From the NCBI RefSeq assembly GCF_019636075.1, contig NZ_JAHBYG010000006.1:51303-115302 (forward strand): 64,000 nt of DNA. Reading direction: 5' to 3'. This document shows positions 42,568 through 51,335 of this stretch, piece by piece. Positions within the stretch are counted from its first letter, which is position 1, and each line of letters begins with the position of its first letter. The notes beneath the pieces were generated by a model that was not told the origin of the DNA, made no database searches, and saw only the letters and a list, made by a program, of their open reading frames with translations. Source of the DNA: Ferrovibrio sp. (GTDB lineage: Bacteria > Pseudomonadota > Alphaproteobacteria > Ferrovibrionales > Ferrovibrionaceae). The translations under genes and the position numbers were made by a program.

Positions 42568-43496
42568 GATTGAGTTTGGGTCTGGCCCTGGCTCTGGGCT
42601 TGCGTCTGTTTCGGCGGCGCATCCAGCGGCAGCAATTCCACCGCCACGCCCACGCGATGCGGCCCGCCGCCCAACACCACGCCGCGCACCGGGCTGATAT
42701 CGTTGTAATCGCGGCCCACCGCCAGCGTAACGTGATCTTCGCTCACCACCAGATCGTTGGTGGGGTCGAGATCGATCCAGCCATGCGCATCGCCGCACCA
42801 GACCGATACCCAGGCATGCGAGGCATCGGCGCCGCGCAGGCCGTTTTCATCGCCTGGCTGCATGGTGCGGATATAACCGGATACATAGCGCGCCGCCAGG
42901 CCATGGGAGCGCAGCATGGCGATTTGCAGATGGGCGAAATCCTGGCATACGCCGGCACGCTGCTTCATCGCCTCGGCCACCGGGGTGAACACTTCGGTGG
43001 CGGTGGGGTCGTAGCGGAAATCGTCGTGGATGCGCTTGGTCAATTCGCGCGCCGCCGCCAGGATCGGCCGGTCCGGCGGCAGGCTTTGGGCGGCATAGGC
43101 GGCAATCGCATCGTCGGCATCGGCCATCGGCGAACCGAGGGCGAATTCGCAAGGCTCGAAGGCCTTGGGAAAACCATCGCCGTTCAGCAGGTCGCGGATG
43201 CTCTCCCAGGGCGGAGTTTCGGCTTCCGGCGGTGCGGTGAAGGGCTGCACGTCCACTTCGGCGGTCAGTTCCACATCGAAGCGCGTATGCGGTTCCTCGA
43301 TGGAAAGATGCGAAACCAGATTGCCGAAATGATCGCGGCCGATTTCGCCGGTGCGGCCTTCCGGCGCGGTCTGCACCGCGCAATCGGTTACGGTCTGGCG
43401 CGGCCCGCTCTGCAAGGTCAGGTGCAGCAGGTGATACGACATGTCCACCGGCCAGCTATAGCTGTAGGACGTGGTGTGGCGCAGGCGATAGCGCAT
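42531..43496 (-). CDS. transglutaminase-like cysteine peptidase-fold protein with Gln-rich tail
   Basis: 321 residues. An N-terminal bacterial transglutaminase-associated region (MRYRLRHTTSYSYSWPVDMSYHLLHL) is followed by the core: RAGVCQDFAHLQIAMLRSHGLAARYVSGY (catalytic Cys), DASHAWVSVW (His) and HGWIDLDPTND (Asp). The family may hydrolyse or ligate peptide amides. The last 26 residues are low complexity: QTQAQSQGQTQTQSQ alternates Gln with small residues. It is the last of a three-gene operon; its start shares one base with the stop of the ATP-grasp/alpha-E gene. Its 3' end overlaps the convergent SDR by 37 bp. Confidence 0.88.
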   Translation of the reverse strand: MRYRLRHTTSYSYSWPVDMSYHLLHLTLQSGPRQTVTDCAVQTAPEGRTGEIGRDHFGNLVSHLSIEEPHTRFDVELTAEVDVQPFTAPPEAETPPWESIRDLLNGDGFPKAFEPCEFALGSPMADADDAIAAYAAQSLPPDRPILAAARELTKRIHDDFRYDPTATEVFTPVAEAMKQRAGVCQDFAHLQIAMLRSHGLAARYVSGYIRTMQPGDENGLRGADASHAWVSVWCGDAHGWIDLDPTNDLVVSEDHVTLAVGRDYNDISPVRGVVLGGGPHRVGVAVELLPLDAPPKQTQAQSQGQTQTQSQSVAPPSTPKA

Positions 43497-46114
43497 CAGC
43501 GACCGAACCCGAAGGATTGCGCCAGCTGGATATGCGAGAAATAGGTGCGCGTCAGCTGATCGGAAATATCCATCAGGGCCTGGGTGGTGGCGTCCAGGCT
43601 GCCGCGCAGGCGCGATACCAGGGTCTGCCATTCGGCGGCCGGCACTTCATCGCGGTCGAATTTCTCCACGATATCCTCGAAGGGCTTGCCCAGCGCCAGG
43701 CAATCCTCGCCGCGCGGCGGCTGGTCGCGGCGCGGCAGGATATCCAGATGCTGCGACATGGTGTTGAGCTGGAAACCCAGCGCATGGGGATTGCTGCCAT
43801 CCAGCAACAATAGATCGAACACGGCGGCCGGTTGCAGCGAGGCGCGATAGCGGCGCCGATAGGTGAGGCTGGAATCGTTCAGCTCCAGCGCGATGCGGAA
43901 GCCCGGCTCGGGCGCGGTGGTGAGCACCGTGGTGGCGGCCGAAACGCTGCGCGAGATATAGATCGCGCGTTCCAGCCGGCGCCCGAAATCCAGGAAACGC
44001 CAGCCGCTGCCGCGTGTCATGTGTTCGGCCAGCATGCCGGCAATCGCCGCCGTGGTGCGGATCATCTGATCGCAGAATTCCAGCATCGCATCGGGATCGC
44101 CTTCGGCGCTGGTGCGCGATAGCCGCAATTCGCCCAGCAGATGGTTCAGCAGCCGCCACATATCGGCCGAGAAACGATGGCGCGCCACGGCAGCCAGCCG
44201 CTCCATGGCATCCAGGGTCTGGCCCAGCATCTGGTTGGACGCGGCGGCACGCGCCACGGCTTGGGCGAAGGTTTTGCTGTCGGGCGGCGCGGCGGCGGCG
44301 CGCTGGTCGATCAGGCCGCAGCGGCTGAGCGCGCGGGCCAGCACGCCCATCTCCACCATGTCGCGCGCGCTGCCCAATTCGCCCACCAGGCGGGTCAGCG
44401 TGGCGCGCAGCAGGCGGGCGCCGTCATCCAGCCGTTCAACGGAGCGGCCAAGCCAGAACAGATCGTCGGCCACGCGGCTTTGCAGGGTTCCCGAGGTGCG
44501 GCGCAATTGCAGGCGTTGGCGCGGCGCGTTGCCACGGATCACCAAGGGGCCGGGATCGGTGGCTTCCACCCACACATCCTTGTTCACGCCGCCGCGCTGC
44601 ATGGTGGCGCGGAACGGATCGCCGCTTTGCGGCACGCGGGCCAGGCCGCCGGGCATCACCACATAGCCATCGCCATCGGCCACCACCTGCACACGCAGCA
44701 GGATCGGCGTGGGTTCCAGCTTGCCATTGGCGCCCAGGCCGGGCGCCACCGATGGCACCGTGCGCTCCTGCGCCACATAATCGCCGGGCCGGGCCTTGAT
44801 GCGGGCCAGCAATTGCGCGCGGGCGGCATCGCTCAGATCGCGCACGCTCAGCGGCAGGGCGCGCAGATCGCGGGCGCCGCGCACCACCATGTCGTCGAAA
44901 CGGTTTTCCACTTCGCGCAGCGCATAGCTCTGGCCGCACCACCAGGTGGCCACCGAAGGCAGTTTCAGGGTTTCGCCCAGCAGATGTTCGGCCAGGGTGG
45001 GCAGAAAGGCCTGCATCGCCGGCTGTTCGGCCAGGCCGCTGCCGATGCCATTGCACATCGCCACCCGGCCCTCGCGCACCGCCTGCATCAGGCCGGTTAC
45101 GCCCAGGGCGGATTCGGCGCGCAATTCCAGCGGGTCGCACCATTCGCCATCCAGCCGCCGCAGGATCACGTCCACCGGCTCCAGGCCGGCCAGGGTTTTG
45201 ATGAAGACCCGGCCATCGCGCATGGTAAGGTCGGCACCCTCGACCAGCGTGGCGCCCAATTCGCGGGCCAGATAGATATGTTCGAAATAGGCTTCGTTAT
45301 ACGGGCCAGGCGTGAGCAGAACCACGCGCGGATTGTCGCTCATATGCTGGCCGCGCGCCTGCAGGTCGCTCTGCCAGAAATCGAAATAGCGGGTCAGCGG
45401 CCGGGTGCGGCATTCGCGCAAGGCCTGGCCCATCAGGCGCGACATCACGCGGCGATTCTGCAAGGCATAGCCTGCGCCGGCGGGTGCCTGGCTGCGATCG
45501 GCGATCACCCGCCATATGCCATCGGGGCCGCGCACCAGTTCGGCGGCATAATGCTGCAACATGCGGCCGGGCATGCTGCCATCGGTGCGGCAGGCGGCGC
45601 GCAGGAAGTCGCGGTGGCCATAAACCAGCGCCGGCGGATAGCGCCCCTCGCGCAGCAGGTTCATCGGGCCGTAGAAATCGCGCAGCATGCGGTCCAGCAA
45701 TTCGGCGCGCTGGATCAGGCCGGCCTCGATGCCGGCCCATTCCTCGGCCGATAGCAGCACCGGCACCGGGTCTAGCCGCCAGGGCCGCTGTTCGGGCAAA
45801 GGCGGTGCGATATCGGGGGCGCCGCGCCCGGCGGGGTCGCTGGGCAATTCGTAGAGATTATAAGTAACGCCCTCGTCTTCCAGATGCTGCCGGCCGCGTT
45901 CGGCGCGTTCGACCAGGCCGTTGGGGCCGAGCAGGCTCAGCGAGGCGAGCAGTGGCTGCCAATGCCGACGCACCACGCCCTGGCCGGTCACCATCTCGTC
46001 GAAGGCCGGCGGGTCTTCGGACGCAACGCGACCTGCCGGCGCCGGGATGGCGGCATCCGGGGCGGTGGCGTTCGGTGCGTCTACCTTTGCCTTCTGCGCA
46101 GTCGACATGGGCAC
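43496..46114 (-). CDS. circularly permuted ATP-grasp (COG2308) fused to alpha-E domain (COG2307)
   Basis: 872 residues in one chain. Residues about 60-530 are the permuted ATP-grasp: DEGVTYNLYELP, FYGPMNLLREGRYPPALVYGH, RVIADRSQAPAGAGYALQNR, LTPGPYNEAYFEHIYLARELGATLVEGADL, LRRLDGEWCDPLELR, GVTGLMQAVREGRVAMCNGIGSGLAE. After a linker, residues about 545-870 are the helical alpha-E domain: DLFWLGRSVERLDDGARLLR, GSGWRFLDFGRRLERAIYISR, NPHALGFQLNTMSQHL. In many genomes these are separate adjacent genes. A carboxylate-amine ligase reaction on a peptide or protein is predicted, not shown. GTG at 46114 is preferred because AGGGAG lies 8 bases upstream; ATG at 46108 is the alternative. Confidence 0.88.
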   Translation of the reverse strand: MPMSTAQKAKVDAPNATAPDAAIPAPAGRVASEDPPAFDEMVTGQGVVRRHWQPLLASLSLLGPNGLVERAERGRQHLEDEGVTYNLYELPSDPAGRGAPDIAPPLPEQRPWRLDPVPVLLSAEEWAGIEAGLIQRAELLDRMLRDFYGPMNLLREGRYPPALVYGHRDFLRAACRTDGSMPGRMLQHYAAELVRGPDGIWRVIADRSQAPAGAGYALQNRRVMSRLMGQALRECRTRPLTRYFDFWQSDLQARGQHMSDNPRVVLLTPGPYNEAYFEHIYLARELGATLVEGADLTMRDGRVFIKTLAGLEPVDVILRRLDGEWCDPLELRAESALGVTGLMQAVREGRVAMCNGIGSGLAEQPAMQAFLPTLAEHLLGETLKLPSVATWWCGQSYALREVENRFDDMVVRGARDLRALPLSVRDLSDAARAQLLARIKARPGDYVAQERTVPSVAPGLGANGKLEPTPILLRVQVVADGDGYVVMPGGLARVPQSGDPFRATMQRGGVNKDVWVEATDPGPLVIRGNAPRQRLQLRRTSGTLQSRVADDLFWLGRSVERLDDGARLLRATLTRLVGELGSARDMVEMGVLARALSRCGLIDQRAAAAPPDSKTFAQAVARAAASNQMLGQTLDAMERLAAVARHRFSADMWRLLNHLLGELRLSRTSAEGDPDAMLEFCDQMIRTTAAIAGMLAEHMTRGSGWRFLDFGRRLERAIYISRSVSAATTVLTTAPEPGFRIALELNDSSLTYRRRYRASLQPAAVFDLLLLDGSNPHALGFQLNTMSQHLDILPRRDQPPRGEDCLALGKPFEDIVEKFDRDEVPAAEWQTLVSRLRGSLDATTQALMDISDQLTRTYFSHIQLAQSFGFGR

Positions 46115-46165
46115 CCAACGGGCTCCCTGGGGTTGATGCCTGGATGGGAACGATTCGCCCCTACT

Positions 46166-49100
46166 TTAGCCGCCGCGCAGGTCCAGGGTAAGCGGTTGAT
46201 CGCCCGGACGGGGCGGTTTCGGCGCGGGTGCCGGCATGGCTGTCGGTGTGTGGTTGATCGGGAAGAAGCGCGCACGGCGGCGTGCCTCGGCTTCGTTGGC
46301 ATTCACCGGGAAGGTGTCGTAATTGCGGCCGCCCGGATGCGCCACATGATAACTGCAACCGGCCAGCGGGCGATTGTTCCATGTATCGAACAGGTCGAAA
46401 CTCAGGGGCGTATGCACACCTATCGTGGGATGCAGCGCGCTGGGCGGGCCCCAGGCCTTGAAGCGCACGCCGGCCACATATTCGCCGGGCACACCCGTGG
46501 CGCGCAGCGGCAACGCGCGCCCGTTGCAGGCGATGGTATAGCGTTCGCCGGTCAGGCCCTTTGCCTTCACCTGCAAACGCTCCACCGAGGAATCCACATA
46601 GCGTGCGGTGCCGCCTGAAGAGGATTCCTCGCCCAGCACATGCCAGGGTTCCAGCGCGTGGCGCAATTCCAGCTCGATGCCGCGCGCGGCGATTTCGCCC
46701 ACTTTGGGAAAACGGAATTCGGCATGGGCGGCAAACCAGGCCGGATCAAGCTCGAAGCCGTTTTCCTTCAGGTCGATCAGCACCTCGTTGAAATCCTGCA
46801 GGCAGAAATGCGGCAGCAGGAATTCGTCATGCAGGCGGGTGCCCCAGCGCACGGGGGTGCGCTTATAGGGATTTTGCCAGAAGCTGGCCATCAACGCGCG
46901 CAGCAACACCTGTTGCGCCAGGCTCATGCGGGCATCGGGCGGCATCTCGAAGGCGCGCAATTCCACCAGGCCGAGGCGACCGGTGGGGCCATCGGGGGAA
47001 TAGAGTTTGTCGATGCAGAATTCCGTGCGGTGGGTGTTGCCGGTCAGGTCCACCAGCACGTTGCGGAAGATCCGGTCCACCAGCCAGGGCGGTGGATCGG
47101 GGAAACGATCTGCCTGTTCGAAAGCCACCGCCAGATTGGTCAGCGCATCGTCGCGCGCCTCGTCCACGCGCGGATGCTGGCTGGTCGGGCCGATGAACAG
47201 GCCGGAGAACAGATAGCTCAGCGAGGGATGATTCTGCCAATAGCCCACCAGGCTGCGCAGCAGATCGGGCCGGCGCAGGAAGGGGCTGTCGACCGGCTGG
47301 GCCGCGCCCATCACCACATGATTGCCGCCGCCGGTGCCGACATGGCGGCCATCCAGCATGAATTTTTCGGTGCCAAGGCGGGTCTGGCGCGCTTCCTCGT
47401 ACAGCACCGTGGTGCGGTCCACCAATTCGCGCCAGTTTTCCGATGGGTGGATATTCACCTCGATCACGCCGGGATCGGGGGTGACGCTGAAATGATGCAG
47501 GCGCGGATCGCGCGGCGGCAGATAGCCTTCGATCACCACCTTGTGGCGGATCAACGCCGCCGTATCCTCGATGGCGGCGATCAGATCGAGATAATCCTCG
47601 GCCAGTTCGGCCGGCGGCATGAAAACATGCAGCAGGCCGCCGCGCGGCTCCACGCAAATCGCGGTGCGCACAATGCCTTCGGCGGAGGTTTGCGCGGCGG
47701 GCACGCTGCCGGAAATCGTCGGCAATCCCGCCGGGCGATAGGCTTTGCCTTTTGCCCAGGCCTGCATGCGCTCTTGCGTCTGGCGGTCGGTCTCGCGGAA
47801 CTGCGCCATGGGCGGCAATGGGGGCGGCAAGGGCGGCCGGCGTTCCATCGTATCGGGTTCGGCGATCTGCAGCATGTCGCCGGGCTCGGACCAGGGCAGG
47901 CTGTCCAGCGGCAGGCGATAGCCCATGGGCGAATCGCCTGGCAGCAGGAACATGGTTTGCGGCCGCAGGAACCAGGCGCCCGAACGCCAGCGCGGCGGCG
48001 GGCCGCCGGCAAGGCCGGAGCGTTCGCGGAACAGCGGCAGGGCATAGCCCACCACCTTGTCCAGCCCCTGCTCGAAGATGCGGGCCAGGCGGGCGCGCTC
48101 CTGCGGGTCTTTCAGCCGCGACTTGAACGGATCCACGTTCACCGGCAGGCGACGCTCGCGCCACATATAATACCAGGCATCCTCGAAACCGGGGATGCGG
48201 AAGCCGGGATCCACCTGCAAACGCTCGGCCAGGGCAGCCGTGAAGATATCGGCATCCGATACCGTGGCGCCGTCTCCGGCATCCTCATCGGCGGCCAGCA
48301 GGCTGCGGTCGCGCCAGATCGGTTCGCCATCGCGGCGCCAATGGCACGACAGCGCCCAACGCGGCAATTGTTCGCCGGGATACCATTTGCCCTGGCCGTA
48401 ATGCAGCAAAGTACCGCTGGCGTATTTATCCGCCAGCCGCCGGATCAACTGGCCGGCCAATGCGCGTTTGTTGGGGCCGAGCGCTGCGGTGTTCCATTCC
48501 GCGCCTTCCATGTCGTCGATCGACACGAAAGTGGGTTCGCCGCCCATGGTGAGGCGCACATCGCCTTTTTGCAGCGCGGCTTCCACCGTGTCGCCGGTCT
48601 TGAGCAGGCGGGCCCAGGCATCGTCGTCGATTGCCTTGGTGACGCGCGGGGTTTCGTGGAACCGCCGCACATTCATGGCGAAATCGAATTCCACCTCGGC
48701 CTCGCCGATCAGGCCCGAAATCGGTGCCGCCGATTGCGGTTCCGGCGTGGCGGCCAGCGGGATATGGCCTTCGCCTGCCATCAGGCCGGATGTGGGATCG
48801 AAGCCGATCCAGCCGGCGCCGGGCAAATACACTTCGCACCAGGCATGCAGGTCGGTGAAATCCGCCGTGGGGCCTTCCGGGCCTTCCAGCGGCTTCACAT
48901 CGGCCACCAACTGGATCAGGTAGCCCGACACGAAACGCGCGGCGAAGCCCAGATGGCGCAGGGCCTGCACCAGCAGCCAGGACGTGTCGCGGCAGGAACC
49001 GCTGGCATTGCCGAGCGTCTGCTCGGCGGTCTGTACGCCGGGTTCCATGCGGATGAGATATTTGATCTCGTTGGCCAGGCGCTGGTTCAGCCCGACCAGA

Positions 49101-49540
49101 AAATCCACCGTGCGGATCGGCTTGGCCGGCTTGCGGTCTACGCTGGCCAGCCATTTGCGCAGCAGCGGGCCGGGATCGGACAGCTTGCGGAACGGCGCCA
49201 GTTCCTCGTCCAGCGTGGGATCGTAAGTGAAGGGGAAATGCTCTGCTTCGGGTTCGAGGAAGAAATCGAACGGGTTGATCACCGCCATGTCGGCGACCAG
49301 GTCCACCACCACCTCGAAATGATCGGTGCGTTCGGGGAAGACCAGCCGGGCCATGTAATTGCCCTGGGGATCCTGCTGCCAGTTGATGAAATGGTCGCCG
49401 GGCGAAATCTTGAGCGAATAGCTCAGGATCGGCGTGCGGCTATGGGGCGCCGGGCGCAGCCTCACCACCTGGGGCCCCAGGTTGATCAGGCGGTCATACC
49501 GGTAAGTGGTGCGATGGTGCAGCGCGACCTGGATGCTCAT
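46166..49540 (-). CDS. DUF2126 protein: N-terminal transglutaminase core plus C-terminal amidoligase-like domain
   Basis: 1,124 residues. Residues 1-290 form a transglutaminase module: VALHHRTTYRYDRLINLGPQVVRLRP, GSCRDTSWLLVQALRHLGFAARFVSGYL (Cys), FTDLHAWCEVYLPGAGWIGFDPTSG (His, Asp). The rest is DUF2126: RLTMGGEPTFVSIDDMEGAEWN, FMPPAELAEDYLDLIAAIEDTA, PDPGVIEVNIHPSENW and GTGGGNHVVMG, which look like the metal/nucleotide strands of glutamine-synthetase-fold ligases (inference). It is first in the operon with the ATP-grasp/alpha-E fusion and a second transglutaminase. The ATG at 49540 is chosen over a non-family upstream extension. Cytoplasmic; substrate unknown. Confidence 0.9.
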   Translation of the reverse strand: MSIQVALHHRTTYRYDRLINLGPQVVRLRPAPHSRTPILSYSLKISPGDHFINWQQDPQGNYMARLVFPERTDHFEVVVDLVADMAVINPFDFFLEPEAEHFPFTYDPTLDEELAPFRKLSDPGPLLRKWLASVDRKPAKPIRTVDFLVGLNQRLANEIKYLIRMEPGVQTAEQTLGNASGSCRDTSWLLVQALRHLGFAARFVSGYLIQLVADVKPLEGPEGPTADFTDLHAWCEVYLPGAGWIGFDPTSGLMAGEGHIPLAATPEPQSAAPISGLIGEAEVEFDFAMNVRRFHETPRVTKAIDDDAWARLLKTGDTVEAALQKGDVRLTMGGEPTFVSIDDMEGAEWNTAALGPNKRALAGQLIRRLADKYASGTLLHYGQGKWYPGEQLPRWALSCHWRRDGEPIWRDRSLLAADEDAGDGATVSDADIFTAALAERLQVDPGFRIPGFEDAWYYMWRERRLPVNVDPFKSRLKDPQERARLARIFEQGLDKVVGYALPLFRERSGLAGGPPPRWRSGAWFLRPQTMFLLPGDSPMGYRLPLDSLPWSEPGDMLQIAEPDTMERRPPLPPPLPPMAQFRETDRQTQERMQAWAKGKAYRPAGLPTISGSVPAAQTSAEGIVRTAICVEPRGGLLHVFMPPAELAEDYLDLIAAIEDTAALIRHKVVIEGYLPPRDPRLHHFSVTPDPGVIEVNIHPSENWRELVDRTTVLYEEARQTRLGTEKFMLDGRHVGTGGGNHVVMGAAQPVDSPFLRRPDLLRSLVGYWQNHPSLSYLFSGLFIGPTSQHPRVDEARDDALTNLAVAFEQADRFPDPPPWLVDRIFRNVLVDLTGNTHRTEFCIDKLYSPDGPTGRLGLVELRAFEMPPDARMSLAQQVLLRALMASFWQNPYKRTPVRWGTRLHDEFLLPHFCLQDFNEVLIDLKENGFELDPAWFAAHAEFRFPKVGEIAARGIELELRHALEPWHVLGEESSSGGTARYVDSSVERLQVKAKGLTGERYTIACNGRALPLRATGVPGEYVAGVRFKAWGPPSALHPTIGVHTPLSFDLFDTWNNRPLAGCSYHVAHPGGRNYDTFPVNANEAEARRRARFFPINHTPTAMPAPAPKPPRPGDQPLTLDLRGG

Positions 49541-49711
49541 TGTTAACCGTTTACCGCCGTAATGGAACCTGACAGGTGAAATGCAATCGGTATGCCGGCC
49601 TCGATGCAAGCGAAATCCGCATGCAAATGGCGTCTGGGCTAGGCCGGTCGCATAATGGGGCGGCTTGGTGGCGCTTAATTAAGCAATTTTGTGCCGCTGA
49701 TGCGCGGGCTG

Positions 49712-50443
49712 CTACGAATTGGGCAGAAGTTCCGGCGCGGCAATCCGTTTCAGCATATCCCGGAAACGCGGCGGCAGCGGCGCCTCCACCTGGATCGGCG
49801 GTGCGGCTTCCCGGTAGGGAATGGTCAGGCTGCGGGCATGCAGCAGCAGGCCGCCGCCATCCCCCGCCGCGATATTATGATCGCCTTGTGCGCCGCCATA
49901 GCGCGTGTCGCCCAACAGCGGGCAGCCAAGCTGGGCGGCATGCACGCGGATTTGATGGGTGCGGCCGGTGCGCGGGCGGAATTCCAGCCAGGACAGACCG
50001 GCTTTGCTGGCCAGCACGCGATACAGCGTCTCCGCCTTTTGGCCGGCGGAATCCACCGCCATATGCCAGCCGGCGGGCGAATTGCGCTTGATCAGCGGCG
50101 CATCGATCCGGCCTTCCTGTTCCTTCGGACAATGCAACACGATGGCCCAATACACTTTTTCGATCCGGCCCGCCGAAAACAGCCGGCCCAGCTTCTTGAT
50201 CGCCTTGTCGTGCCGGCCGAGCAGCAGACAACCGCTGGTATCGTGATCCAGCCGATGCGCCGCACGCGGCGTTTGTCGCGTGCCGAAGCTGAGGTCGCCG
50301 AAGCCGTCTTCCAGCGCGGGGCCGCCGGCGGGGCCGGCATGCAGCTTCACGCCGACCGGCTTGTTCAGCACGATCAGACTGGAATCGCGATACAGAATTG
50401 CAGAAGCAAGTGAAACCGGTTGCATCACCCTGTGACCTAGCAT
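49712..50443 (-). CDS. RluA-family rRNA/tRNA pseudouridine synthase
   Basis: 243 residues. Catalytic HRLDHDTSGCLLLGR holds the nucleophilic Asp; ILYRDSSLIVLNKPVGVKLHAG precedes it, and FRPRTGRTHQIRVHAAQLGCPLLGDTRYGG follows, all RluA-family motifs. There is no S4 domain, so it is closest to short RluA/RluC-like enzymes; the target uridine cannot be told. Start ATG 50443, with an internal ATG at 50425 as an alternative. It is divergent from the GntR gene across about 120 bp and separated by 171 bp from the DUF2126 gene. Confidence 0.88.
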   Translation of the reverse strand: MLGHRVMQPVSLASAILYRDSSLIVLNKPVGVKLHAGPAGGPALEDGFGDLSFGTRQTPRAAHRLDHDTSGCLLLGRHDKAIKKLGRLFSAGRIEKVYWAIVLHCPKEQEGRIDAPLIKRNSPAGWHMAVDSAGQKAETLYRVLASKAGLSWLEFRPRTGRTHQIRVHAAQLGCPLLGDTRYGGAQGDHNIAAGDGGGLLLHARSLTIPYREAAPPIQVEAPLPPRFRDMLKRIAAPELLPNS

Positions 50444-50564
50444 GACCGTAAAATTTTAGCGATGGTGCCGGAAAGCCGCTCCACTTGGCATGGCTTTCGC
50501 TTGGAATTTCATCGGAGTGACACCAAGTCTGTCTTAGATCGTTTTACAGTTTGGAACCGATGCC

Positions 50565-51335
50565 GTGAGTGCGCCTGTCGAAACCCGCAAGATTCTGCTC
50601 GATCTCACCTTGGAGGATGCGCCGCGCCGCGCCGGTGGCCGCCCCACCTTGGCCGACGATCTGCGCCGCCGCCTGGCCGATGCGATCATGGGCGGCGAAT
50701 TACCGCCCGGTAGCCGGCTGGACGAACATGACCTGGCCGACCGCTATGGCATGTCGCGCACGCCGGTGCGCGAGGCGCTGCGCCAATTGGCCGCCGTCGG
50801 CCTGGCGGAATACCGGCCGCATCGCGGCGTGATCGTGGCTTTCCCGGAACAGAATCGTATCGCCGAGATGTTCGAGGTGATGGCCGAGATGGAAGCGCTT
50901 TGCGCCCGCCTGGCCGCTCTGCGCATGGATGCCGCCGAGCGCCGCGAATTCGAGGCCCTGCATCGCCGCTCGCTGGAGCATGTGCGCGAGGGCCAGTTGG
51001 ATGATTACGACGCCATCAATCTTTCCTTCCATTCGATGCTGTATCGCGGCACGCGCAACCGCTTCCTGGAAGAAACCACATTATCCGTGCGCCGCCGCGT
51101 GCAGCCCTTCCGGCGCAGTCAGTTCCGCGTATTGGGCCGTCTGGCGAATTCCTTCGCCGAGCATGACCGGATCGTTGAAGCCGTGCTGCGCGGCGATGCC
51201 CAGGCAGCGGAAGCCGCGATGCGCGACCATGTGGGCCGGGTCAGCGTGGCTTCGGCCAGCCTGATCGAGGGCCGCCGGCAATCCTCGGCAACCGATGCGG
51301 ATCCGGTTGCCGATATGGGCCCCGCAGCCGATTAA
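50565..51335 (+). CDS. GntR family (FadR/FCD) transcriptional regulator
   Basis: 256 residues. The winged helix (about 25-95) reads GRPTLADDLRRRLADAIMGGELPPGSRLDEHDLADRYGMSRTPVREALRQLAAVGLAEYRPHRGVIVAF. The C-terminal helical FCD domain carries the metal/effector pattern (Asp/His in LDDYDAINLSFHSML, then FAEHDRIVEAVLRGDAQAAEAAMRDH). GTG start. It converges on the allophanate hydrolase gene, their stops sharing TTAA. By position it should control the adjacent ureide uptake and degradation genes (inference). FCD ligands are usually small carboxylic acids. Confidence 0.92.
   Translation: MSAPVETRKILLDLTLEDAPRRAGGRPTLADDLRRRLADAIMGGELPPGSRLDEHDLADRYGMSRTPVREALRQLAAVGLAEYRPHRGVIVAFPEQNRIAEMFEVMAEMEALCARLAALRMDAAERREFEALHRRSLEHVREGQLDDYDAINLSFHSMLYRGTRNRFLEETTLSVRRRVQPFRRSQFRVLGRLANSFAEHDRIVEAVLRGDAQAAEAAMRDHVGRVSVASASLIEGRRQSSATDADPVADMGPAAD

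Noticed and set aside
46640..49546. A 968-codon plus-strand frame opposite the DUF2126 gene
   Set aside because: Antisense shadow of a well-supported 1,124-residue protein; the composition is His/Gln-rich and featureless.
50565..51335. Assigning an operator sequence to the GntR regulator in the 50.4-50.6 or 53.1-53.5 kb gaps
   Set aside because: Only weak, non-repeated half-palindromes were found, not enough to name a site.
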